Source: Azospirillaceae bacterium (GTDB taxonomy: Bacteria > Pseudomonadota > Alphaproteobacteria > Azospirillales > Azospirillaceae). Taken from it: DNA of 64,000 nucleotides. The DNA lies in the NCBI GenBank assembly GCA_028283825.1, contig JAPWJW010000003.1, positions 496,001-560,000 of the forward strand, read 5' to 3'. Positions 45,413-53,414 of the stretch are shown here, one piece after another. The notes beneath the pieces were generated by a model, which saw only the letters and a list, made by a program, of their open reading frames with translations, had not been told where the DNA came from and searched no databases. The position numbers and the translations under genes are program-made. Within the stretch, counting starts at the first letter, position 1; each line of letters opens with the position of its first letter.

Positions 45413-47948
45413 GGCTGAAATAGGCTTGCGACAGAAGGTTCGACATTTCCGGCAGCGCCCAGCCCAACTGGTGCAGCAGGGCGCCCAGGCGGCCCATGTC
45501 CTGCGTCAGGTCGGGATCGTGCGCACGATAGCGGGCCTGGCCCACCAGGTCGGACAGGCGGGACAGCGGGTCGCTGTCGCCGGCCGATAGCGCAGACAGG
45601 CCGGGCGGCAGCGACGGGGCGGGCAGGCGGCTGACCTGCCGGCGGATGGTTTCCAGCTGGAACAGCAGCGAATGCGGATGCTCCAGATCCGTCAACAGCA
45701 GGCTGAGGGCCGGTTCGCGCTGCACGCCCACGGGGAAACGCTCGCGATAGGCGGGGCCAGCCTCCGCCAGTTCCAGCAGCACTTCCAGCGTGGCCGCACC
45801 CACGCGCTCGGCCGTGATGGCGCCGGTTTGCAGGCGTTCCACCGCGTCGATGGCGCGCTCCATCCGGCGGCCCAGTACCAGGAAGCGCCAGCCGGCACCG
45901 CGCGGCATGCCGTCCAGTTCCAGGCCGGTCTGGGCGGCCAGCACCTGGCTGAACTCATCCAGCAGCAGGGGCAGGGCGGCGCGATCAGCCTTGGGCAGCG
46001 CCGTGGCCAGCGTGTCCAGCCGCCCCAGCACTTGGCGGGTGTCGGACGGCAGGCGGTCGCGCACGCTGCCCATGGCGCGGCGCAGACGCTGGGTGGTCGC
46101 CACCAGGCTGCCGGGGTTGGCGGGATCCACCGCGATTTCCAGTGCCTGGCGCATGCCGCGCAGGGCGTCGGAGGTCGGCATCTGGGCGATTTCCTGGGGA
46201 ATCAGGGTCGCCCGGCCCATCAGGCGCAGCAGGGGGGCCAGTTCCTCACGCGCGGCCGGGCGGTTGCCGTCGGACAGGCGCAGGGCGGCGGCGCGCAGCA
46301 TGCGCACGGACGCCGCCGCGCGCTCCGCATACCGCCCCACCCAGAACAGGTAGTCGGCGGCCCGGCTGGGCAGGTTGCCGGGCACGGGGCTGGGCTCGCG
46401 CGCGCCATCGGGTGCGGTGTTCAGGCGGCGGACGGTGCTCAAGGGTTCCGTCCCCACGATCCACAGATCCTTGGACCCGGCACCCTGTTGCAGGGAAATG
46501 GCGGCGTGACGCGCGTCGGCGCTGATGCGCACGAGGCCGCCGGGCATGACGGTCCAGCCGCCATCCTCACCCGCGCACAGGAAGGCGCGCACCACCAGCG
46601 GCCGCGCCTCCACCCGGCCATCGCGCCAGACGGGGGTGGTGGAGGGGGCGATGGGCGCCTGGCCGGCCCAGTCCTGTGGCCGGGCGCGGATGCGGTCGGC
46701 CAGCGCCGCGCGCGCCTCCTCGTCCAGGTCGGGCCCGTTGGCTACGCCGCCGGGCAGGCTGGAAAAGGCGGGGCGCACCACCAGATGGTCCAGGTGGGCC
46801 AGCAGGGTTTCCCGTTGCGCCGCGTCGCCGCCCCAGTAGGTGGGCACGTCGGGCAGCAGCAATTCCTCCCCCAGCAGGCGGCGGCACAGCGCCGGCATGC
46901 GCGACAGCAGCGCCATGCTTTCCGCCATGCCGGAGCCCAGGGCATTCACCACGGCGACGGTGCCGGCGCGCACCGCCTGCAACAGGCCAGGCACGCCCAG
47001 CGCGCTGTCCACCCTGAGTTCCAGGGGGTCGCAGAAGGCGTCGTCCACACGGTGCAGGATGACGTCCACCCGTTCCAGTCCCGCCAGGGTCTTCAGGTAG
47101 ACGGCCTGGTCGCGCACCACCATGTCCGCGCCCTCCGCCAGGGTCATGCGCAGATGGCGGGCAAGGTAGGCGTGCTCGAAATACGCCTCGTTATAGGGGC
47201 CGGGGCTCAGCAGCACGGCGCGGGGATGGCCGTCCACGCCGGAACATTGCGGGGCGGCCCGCGCCAGCGAGGCGCGCAGCGTTTCAAAGAAGGGCGTCAG
47301 GCGATCGACGTTGCAGGCGCGGAACGGGTCGGCCAGCGTCTGGCTCATCACCGCGCGGTTTTCCAGGGCATAGCCGGCACCGGTCGGCGCCTCCGTCCGG
47401 CAGGTCAGGACCCGCCATTGCCCCTCGCCATCGCGCACCAGATCGGCCGCGAACAGCAGCAGGCGGCGGCCGCCCGGCACCGGCAGGCCCAGGCAGGGCC
47501 GCAGGTAACCGGGGTCGGCATAGACCAGGGCCGGCGGCACCGTGCCGTCGGCCAGCAGGGTGCGCGGACCGTAGAGGTCGTCCAGCGCCCTTTCCACCAC
47601 CCGTGCCCGCTGCACCAGCCCGGCGGACAGCGCCTGCCACTCCGTCGCCGACAGCAGCAGCGGCACCGGATCCAGCGGCCAGGGGCGTTCCGTCCCCTGC
47701 GGATCGCGGTAGGAGTTGAAGGTGACGCCGTTCAGGAACAGGCGCTGACGCGCCGCCGCCCACTGCGCCGCCATCTGGTCGGGCGAAAACGGGCCGTGGG
47801 CGGCGAAGAAATGCTGCCATTGCGGACGCAATTGCCCCGTGCCGGTCACCATCTCATCAAAGACGGGGCCGATACCGTAACCGAGGTCGCCGGCATCGCT
47901 GAACAGCGAAGGCTGTTCCGGCGGCTTGTGGGGGGCGGGTTCAAGCAA
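45390..47948 (-). CDS. Circularly permuted ATP-grasp / alpha-E fusion protein
   Basis: 852 residues. Residues ~80-480 are a circularly permuted ATP-grasp (DUF404/DUF407) enzyme: LLADGTVPPALVYADPGYLRPCLG, LTCRTEAPTGAGYALENRAVMS, HPRAVLLSPGPYNEAYFEHAYLARHL (in short LLSPGPYNEAYFEH), VDVILHRVDDAFCDPLELR and GLLQAVRAGTVAVVNALGSGM. Residues ~530-840 are an alpha-helical alpha-E (DUF403) domain beginning RAADYLFWVGRYAERAAASV. In many genomes these are two separate genes; here they are fused. ATP-grasp enzymes ligate a carboxylate to an amine using ATP. Comparative genomics has predicted that this set makes or modifies a peptide; the product is unknown. It starts 8 bases after the DUF2126 gene ends. 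Confidence 0.9.
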   Translation of the reverse strand: MLEPAPHKPPEQPSLFSDAGDLGYGIGPVFDEMVTGTGQLRPQWQHFFAAHGPFSPDQMAAQWAAARQRLFLNGVTFNSYRDPQGTERPWPLDPVPLLLSATEWQALSAGLVQRARVVERALDDLYGPRTLLADGTVPPALVYADPGYLRPCLGLPVPGGRRLLLFAADLVRDGEGQWRVLTCRTEAPTGAGYALENRAVMSQTLADPFRACNVDRLTPFFETLRASLARAAPQCSGVDGHPRAVLLSPGPYNEAYFEHAYLARHLRMTLAEGADMVVRDQAVYLKTLAGLERVDVILHRVDDAFCDPLELRVDSALGVPGLLQAVRAGTVAVVNALGSGMAESMALLSRMPALCRRLLGEELLLPDVPTYWGGDAAQRETLLAHLDHLVVRPAFSSLPGGVANGPDLDEEARAALADRIRARPQDWAGQAPIAPSTTPVWRDGRVEARPLVVRAFLCAGEDGGWTVMPGGLVRISADARHAAISLQQGAGSKDLWIVGTEPLSTVRRLNTAPDGAREPSPVPGNLPSRAADYLFWVGRYAERAAASVRMLRAAALRLSDGNRPAAREELAPLLRLMGRATLIPQEIAQMPTSDALRGMRQALEIAVDPANPGSLVATTQRLRRAMGSVRDRLPSDTRQVLGRLDTLATALPKADRAALPLLLDEFSQVLAAQTGLELDGMPRGAGWRFLVLGRRMERAIDAVERLQTGAITAERVGAATLEVLLELAEAGPAYRERFPVGVQREPALSLLLTDLEHPHSLLFQLETIRRQVSRLPAPSLPPGLSALSAGDSDPLSRLSDLVGQARYRAHDPDLTQDMGRLGALLHQLGWALPEMSNLLSQAYFSHVHARAA

Positions 47949-47956
47949 TGTCCGGG

Positions 47957-50900
47957 TCAGCCAAGTCTCAGATCCAGGGTCATGGGATAGTCCGGATTGC
48001 GCGTCTCCGGCGGGATGGTCATGGGCCCCGGCGTGTGCCCGAAGGGGAAGAACCGCGCCAGGCGCCGCCCCTCCGCCTCATTGGCGTTCACCGGGAAAGT
48101 CGTGAAGTTGCGCCCGCCGGGGTGCGCCACATGATAGGTGCAGCCGCCCACGGACCGTTCCGTCCAAATATCCAAAATATCGAATACCAGCGGCGTATGC
48201 ACGGGGATAGTCGGATGCAGGCATCCCGGCGGCTGCCAGGCGCGATAGCGTACCGCCGCCACGAACTCCCCTTCCGTGCCGGTGGGATGCAAGGGAACGC
48301 GCCGGCCGTTGCAGGTGACGGCGTAGCGGTCGCCCACCAGGCCGACCACCCGCACCTGGATGCGTTCCAGGCTGCTGTCCACGTAGCGGACGGTGCCGCC
48401 GCCGCCCGGCTCTTCCCCCAGCACGTTCCAGGGCTCCAGCGCCGTGCGCAGTTCCAGCGTCAGGCTGCGGTGGTTGACGCCGCCGATCTTGGGGAAACGG
48501 AAGTTCAAGTGGGGAGCGAACCAGGCCTCATCGAAGGCGTAGCCGGCCTCGCGCAGCTCGGCCACCACGTCCTGGATGTCCTGGGTCACGAACTGCGGCA
48601 GCAGGAAGCGGTCGTGCAGCTTGGTGCCCCAGCGCACCAGGCCGGCGCGGTAGGGCTCCCGCCAGAACCAGGTGATCAGGGTGCGCAGCAGCAGTTGCTG
48701 CACCAGGCTCATCTGCGCGTGCGGCGGCATCTCGAAGCTGCGCAGTTCCAGCAGGCCCAGCCGGCCGGTGGAACTGTCGGGACTGTACAGCTTGTCGATG
48801 CAGAATTCGGAGCGGTGGGTGTTGCCCTGCACGTCCACCAGCAGATGGCGCAAGGCCCGGTCCACCAGCCAGGGCGGCGGGTTGGGACCGGCCCTGTCCA
48901 GTTCACGGAAGGCGATCTCCAACTCATACAGGCTTTCGTGCCGCGCCTCGTCCACCCTCGGGTGCTGGCTGGTCGGCCCGATGAACATGGTGCTGAACAG
49001 GTAGGACAGGCTGGGGTGGTTCTGGAAATAGCTCAGCAGGCTGCGCAGCAGATCGGGGCGGCGCAGGAAGGGGCTGTCGGCGGCGGTGGGTCCCCCCACC
49101 ACCACGTGGTTGCCGCCGCCGGTGCCGACATGGCGGCCATCCAGCGCGAATTTCTCCGTGCCCAGCCGGGTCTGGCGGGCGTCCTCATACAGGGTGGTGG
49201 TGCTGTAGACCAGATCCTGCCAGTTGGCCGAGGGGTGGATGTTCACCTCGATGACGCCGGGGTCGGGCGTCACCGCCATGCTGTTCAGGCGTGGGTCGCG
49301 GGGCGGCGGATAGCCTTCCAGCACCACGGCCAAGTCGGTATCCACGCAGGTGCCCTCGATCTGCGTGACCAGGTCGATCCAGTCCTCCAGATGGCTGGTG
49401 GGCGGCATGAAGACGTACAGGCGGCCGTCGCGCGGCTGTACGCACAGGGCCGTACGCACCACCCACCAGGCGCTGGCGCCCTTCTCCAGGGACTTTTCCC
49501 GCCCGCCGGTGTCGCGTACGTCGGCCATGGCGTGCTGGCGGGTCAGCGGTTCCGTCTGCCCTTTGTGCAGCACCATCTGCCGTTCAAGTTCTGCGCGCGA
49601 CGGCAGTTCCGGCCGACTGTCGAACGGGTCCTGTTCGTAGCTGTATACCCGGTCGATGCTGTCCACCCAGGGCAGGGAGGCCAGGGGCAGGCGATAGCCG
49701 ATGGAACTGTCGCCCGGCGCCAGCAGCAGCTTGTCGCTGCGCAGGGGCCAGGCGCTGGACAGCCAGACGGGGCCGGTCGCCTCATGCCGGCGGTTGAGGG
49801 GCAGGGCGTAACCGATGGCGTTGCCGAGACCGGTGTCGAACACCTGGGCCAGGCGCGCCCGTTCCTCCGCGTTTTCCAGCTTGGCGTCGAAGGGGTCGAC
49901 GTTCACCGGCAGTTCGCGTTCCTTGCGGATGTAGTGCCAGGGGTCCTCGAACGCGCCGCGGGCGTAGTCGGGGTCGATGCCCAGCCGCTCCGCCAGGCGG
50001 CGGACGAAGCGTTCGGACTCGGCGACGCCATGGCCGTAGTTGCGCCGCTCATCCGCCTGGTACTCGGGATGGGCCCACAGCGCGTCGCCGTCGCGGCGCC
50101 AGTACAGCTGCAGGGCCCAGCGCGGCAGGCTTTCGCCGGGGTACCACTTGCCCTGGCCGAAATGCAGCAGGCCACCCTGGGCGTAACGCGCCTGCAGGCG
50201 GCGAATGAGGTCGCCGGACAGCAGGCGCTTGGTGGGGCCAAGTGCCTCCGTGTTCCATTCCGCCCCCTCCATATCGTCGATGGAGATGAAAGTGGGCTCG
50301 CCCCCCATGGTCAGGCGGATATCGCCGGCCACGATCTCCCGGTCCACCTGTTGGCCCAGCCGGTCGATGGCGGCCCATTGGTCGGGGGTGTAGGGCTTGG
50401 TGGTGCGCGGCTGTTCGCGGATGCGGGTAACCGACATGGCGTGTTCGAACGTCACCTCGCACATCTCCAGCTCACCGGAAACCGGGGCGGCGGAGAAGGG
50501 ATCGGGCGTGCAGGCCAGCGGGATGTGCCCTTCGCCGGCGAACAGGCCGGAGGTGGGGTCCAGGCCGATCCAGCCGGCGCCGGGCAGGTACACCTCCGTC
50601 CAGGCATGCAGGTCGGTGAAGTCGGCGGTGGGGCCGTCCGGGCCTTCCAGCGGCTTCTGGTCGGCCACCAGCTGCACCAGGTAGCCCGAGGCGAAGCGGG
50701 CGGCCAGGCCCAGGTTGCGCAGCACCTGCACCAGCAGCCAGGCGGTGTCGCGACAGGATCCCTTGCCCAGGTCCAGCGTCTCTTCCGGCGTCTGCACGCC
50801 CGGCTCCAGGCGGATGACGTAGCCGATGCGCTGCTGCAGCTTCAGGTTCAGGTCGGCCAGGAAGGCGACGGTGCCGGTGGGCGTCAGGTCCACGCCGGCC

Positions 50901-51292
50901 AGCAGCTCACGCACCAGGGGGCCCGGCGCGTCGGCCTCCAGGAAGGGCTTCAGATCCTTGGCCAGCCAGGGCTCATAGGTGAAGGGGAACTTTTCCGCCG
51001 CCGGTTCCAGGAAGAAGTCGAACGGGTTGATGACCGCCATGTCGGCCACCAAATCCACCTCCAGCGCGAATTCCTCGGTCTTTTCCGGGAAGACCAGGCG
51101 GCCCAGCCAGTTGGACTGGGGATCCTGCTGCCAGTTCAGGAAATGCTGCTTGGGCGTGACCTTGAGCGAGTAGGAGAGGATGGGTGTCCGGCAGTGCGGG
51201 GCGGGGCGCAGGCGCACCAGCTGGGGCCCCAGGTTGATCAGCCGGTCATAGCGGTAGATCGTCTTGTGATTGATGGCGACGTGGATGCTCAT
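47957..51292 (-). CDS. Large transglutaminase-like protein with DUF2126
   Basis: 1111 residues, usual for the family. N-terminal transglutaminase part with triad C180 (LGKGSCRDTAWLL), H229 (TDLHAWTEVY) and D245 (WIGLDPTSG), followed by the long DUF2126 region: RLTMGGEPTFISIDDMEGAEWN (core MGGEPTFISIDD), LHFGQGKWYPGESLPRWAL, NVDPFDAKLENAEERARL, EVNIHPSANWQDLV, GTGGGNHVVVGGPTAADSPFLRRPDLL (core GTGGGNHVVVGG) and RSFEMPPHAQM. That region contains His/Asp/Glu-rich motifs and resembles a glutamine-synthetase-like amidoligase fold according to published predictions. AGGGGAAG precedes ATG. First gene of the minus-strand peptide-ligase cluster. Confidence 0.92.
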   Translation of the reverse strand: MSIHVAINHKTIYRYDRLINLGPQLVRLRPAPHCRTPILSYSLKVTPKQHFLNWQQDPQSNWLGRLVFPEKTEEFALEVDLVADMAVINPFDFFLEPAAEKFPFTYEPWLAKDLKPFLEADAPGPLVRELLAGVDLTPTGTVAFLADLNLKLQQRIGYVIRLEPGVQTPEETLDLGKGSCRDTAWLLVQVLRNLGLAARFASGYLVQLVADQKPLEGPDGPTADFTDLHAWTEVYLPGAGWIGLDPTSGLFAGEGHIPLACTPDPFSAAPVSGELEMCEVTFEHAMSVTRIREQPRTTKPYTPDQWAAIDRLGQQVDREIVAGDIRLTMGGEPTFISIDDMEGAEWNTEALGPTKRLLSGDLIRRLQARYAQGGLLHFGQGKWYPGESLPRWALQLYWRRDGDALWAHPEYQADERRNYGHGVAESERFVRRLAERLGIDPDYARGAFEDPWHYIRKERELPVNVDPFDAKLENAEERARLAQVFDTGLGNAIGYALPLNRRHEATGPVWLSSAWPLRSDKLLLAPGDSSIGYRLPLASLPWVDSIDRVYSYEQDPFDSRPELPSRAELERQMVLHKGQTEPLTRQHAMADVRDTGGREKSLEKGASAWWVVRTALCVQPRDGRLYVFMPPTSHLEDWIDLVTQIEGTCVDTDLAVVLEGYPPPRDPRLNSMAVTPDPGVIEVNIHPSANWQDLVYSTTTLYEDARQTRLGTEKFALDGRHVGTGGGNHVVVGGPTAADSPFLRRPDLLRSLLSYFQNHPSLSYLFSTMFIGPTSQHPRVDEARHESLYELEIAFRELDRAGPNPPPWLVDRALRHLLVDVQGNTHRSEFCIDKLYSPDSSTGRLGLLELRSFEMPPHAQMSLVQQLLLRTLITWFWREPYRAGLVRWGTKLHDRFLLPQFVTQDIQDVVAELREAGYAFDEAWFAPHLNFRFPKIGGVNHRSLTLELRTALEPWNVLGEEPGGGGTVRYVDSSLERIQVRVVGLVGDRYAVTCNGRRVPLHPTGTEGEFVAAVRYRAWQPPGCLHPTIPVHTPLVFDILDIWTERSVGGCTYHVAHPGGRNFTTFPVNANEAEGRRLARFFPFGHTPGPMTIPPETRNPDYPMTLDLRLG

Positions 51293-51333
51293 GACTTCCC
51301 CTGTTCGCGGAAGCGATGGCGACCCATAGCCCC

Positions 51334-51355
51334 CGGTGCCCTGTCACAGGCACCG
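51334..51355. other. Short hairpin upstream of the DUF2126 gene
   Basis: CGGTGCC (51334-51340), 8-nt loop, GGCACCG (51349-51355). It sits in the 144-base gap before the DUF2126 start and could end the upstream oxygenase transcript or be part of the leader; there is no U-tract. Confidence 0.3.
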
Positions 51356-51436
51356 TAGCATCAATGGGCGGAAGCGTAAAAGTGCGTTGCAGCATGTTTT
51401 TTGGGCAGCGCAAAATTTAGGCACTTTACCGGACGT

Positions 51437-53347
51437 TCAGGGCCGCCCGGCGAGGTCGAAGGCCACGGTGGTGCGCAGCTGGGGCCCGTGGAACGGAATG
51501 GTGCCGTGCCACATATAGCTGGGGAACAGCACCAGCAGGCCCGGCCGGGGCTGAATCGCCCGTTCCCAGGGGCGGGTGGGGCCGCTGCCCATGGCGACGG
51601 CGCCGAAAGTGATCCAGCCCTGCTTGGAGTCGGCATCCGCCACCACGTCCGGCAGGCGCGCGTAATAACAGCCGCTGATCCAGCCTTCGGGGTGGATGTG
51701 GTCGGTGTGATAGCCCTGGTCGCGCAACTGCGCCGACCAGGAACCGGACCATTCCAGCTTCTGCCCCCGGCGGCGCAGGTAGGGATGGCCGTCATCCTCC
51801 GGCAAATCGTCCACATAGGCGCGGGCCGCCGCCATGATGCTGTCGCGCAGGGCCTGGATGGCCGGGGCGGCGCCCACCCGGGTGAACAGGTTCTCCCGCG
51901 TCTGGGTGCCGTGGCGCAGCGTCTGCTCGATGGGTTCGTGCGTGGCCACGTGCTGCGCCTCCAGTGCCGCCAGCAGGTCGGCATGGAAGGCGTCCAGGCG
52001 GGTGTAGCCCCGCGGCGGCGCCAGGTCGACCTGGCGGACGAAGGTGTCGTAGTCGTAAAGCCAGCCGGCCGCCGGGTCGTCCAGCAGGCGCAGGGCCGTC
52101 GCCTCATAGGCCACGGCGAACTGGTTGTCGGGCTGCAAGGCGCCCAGCCGGCGGGCGGCGGCCAGCGCGTCGGCCGGCCGGTCGGCGCGCAGCGCGCTTT
52201 CCGCCATCTGGCTCAGCAGGCGGGTGTCGCCGGGCGACGCGGCCAGGCCGGCCCGGGCGATCTCCATCGCCTCCGCCGCCCGGTTCTGGCGCAGGCGCAG
52301 GGTGGTGCGCAGGCGCGGCTGGGCGGGGCTGTCGGGACGCAGGGCGGCGGCGGCGTCCAGGTTGGCCTCGGCTTCCGCGTAACGGCTGTAGAGGGTGTAG
52401 GCCTCCGCCGTCATTTCCAGCAGGTCGGGGTCGTCCGGCAGGCGCTGCTTGGCCCATTCGTAGGAATTCATCAGCAGCTCGTGCTGCCCCGTCTCCCACA
52501 GCGCCTTGTTCAGGTTGTCCTGGGCGAAGAAGTTGGCGGGATCCAGCACCACCACCTGCTTCAGGCAGTGGATGGCCTCCTCCATCTCACCCAGCGCCAG
52601 CAGGGTGTTGCCCAGGTTCAGCCAGGTCTGCCAGCGGTCGGGTGCGTTGCGGACGGCGGCGCGCAGGTGGGGGGCCGCCTCCTCGAACTTCTGTTGGTGG
52701 CGCAGGATCAGGCCCAGATTGTTGGTCAGGAAGACGTCGCCCGGCCGCCGGGCCAGGCCGTCGCGCAGCAGGGTTTCCGCCTCGGCGAACCGCCCCAGCA
52801 TGGACAGCGCCTCCGCCATGCCCACGCGCGCCGGCACATGGTCCGGGTTCAGGCGCAGGGCGCGGCGGAACAGGGGCAGGCTGCCCTCCAGCCGCAGGGT
52901 GCGGCCCTCCCTGGTCTCCTCCCGCTCCGCCAGGGCCACCAGGGCTTCGGCCCGGTTGGTGTGCGCCTCGGCATAGTCGGGCTTTTGCGTCACCGCCCGC
53001 TCATAAAAGGGCAGGGCGTCGGCCGGGCGGCCAGTGTCCTTCAGCAGGTTGCCCAGGTTGAAGTTCACATGCGGCTGGCGGTTGTTCACCGCCAGGGACT
53101 GGCGCATCAGCGCCTCCGCCTCCGTCAGGTCGCCGCGCGCCTTGGCGGCCAGGCCCAGCAGCTGCAGGGCGTCGGCCTCCGCCGGGTCAAGGGCCAGCAC
53201 CTGGCGCAGCAGCATCTCCATCTGGCCCATGTCGCCCCGCGCCTGGAAGGCCAGCGCCTGGCTGATCAGCGCCTGGCTGCGCCGACGCTGCGAGGGGGCG
53301 CCCGGGCGGGCGACGGGGACGGTGAAGAACGGCTGGCCGGCGGTCAT
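51437..53347 (-). CDS. TPR-repeat protein with C-terminal 2OG-Fe(II) oxygenase domain
   Basis: 636 residues from ATG 53347. Roughly the first 420 residues are tetratricopeptide repeats, recognisable by the A-x-x-x-G-x-x-x-x-A pattern (LGLAAKARGDLTEAEALMRQSL, LGNLLKDTGRPADALPFYERA, LGNTLLALGEMEEAIHCLKQV). The C-terminal 200 residues are a 2OG-Fe(II) oxygenase of the PF13759 kind: YHTDHIHPEGWISGCYYARLP with the iron-ligand His residues and PGLLVLFPSYMWHGTIPFHG with the distal His, then RTTVAFDL. Related proteins are found beside sulfotransferase or glycosylation genes and are suspected protein or metabolite hydroxylases. Adjacent to, and upstream of, the transglutaminase/ATP-grasp set, but a 144-base gap leaves co-transcription open. 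Confidence 0.88.
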   Translation of the reverse strand: MTAGQPFFTVPVARPGAPSQRRRSQALISQALAFQARGDMGQMEMLLRQVLALDPAEADALQLLGLAAKARGDLTEAEALMRQSLAVNNRQPHVNFNLGNLLKDTGRPADALPFYERAVTQKPDYAEAHTNRAEALVALAEREETREGRTLRLEGSLPLFRRALRLNPDHVPARVGMAEALSMLGRFAEAETLLRDGLARRPGDVFLTNNLGLILRHQQKFEEAAPHLRAAVRNAPDRWQTWLNLGNTLLALGEMEEAIHCLKQVVVLDPANFFAQDNLNKALWETGQHELLMNSYEWAKQRLPDDPDLLEMTAEAYTLYSRYAEAEANLDAAAALRPDSPAQPRLRTTLRLRQNRAAEAMEIARAGLAASPGDTRLLSQMAESALRADRPADALAAARRLGALQPDNQFAVAYEATALRLLDDPAAGWLYDYDTFVRQVDLAPPRGYTRLDAFHADLLAALEAQHVATHEPIEQTLRHGTQTRENLFTRVGAAPAIQALRDSIMAAARAYVDDLPEDDGHPYLRRRGQKLEWSGSWSAQLRDQGYHTDHIHPEGWISGCYYARLPDVVADADSKQGWITFGAVAMGSGPTRPWERAIQPRPGLLVLFPSYMWHGTIPFHGPQLRTTVAFDLAGRP

Positions 53348-53414
53348 GGCGGGCGGGACCCTGTCTCGTGTGAACGCGAACGGCGGGCGCCAAAGAACCC
53401 GCCGGATCGTCTGT

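Noticed and set aside
47948..51358. 1136-codon plus-strand frame opposite DUF2126
   Set aside because: Shadow of the minus-strand gene, which has a full set of conserved motifs.
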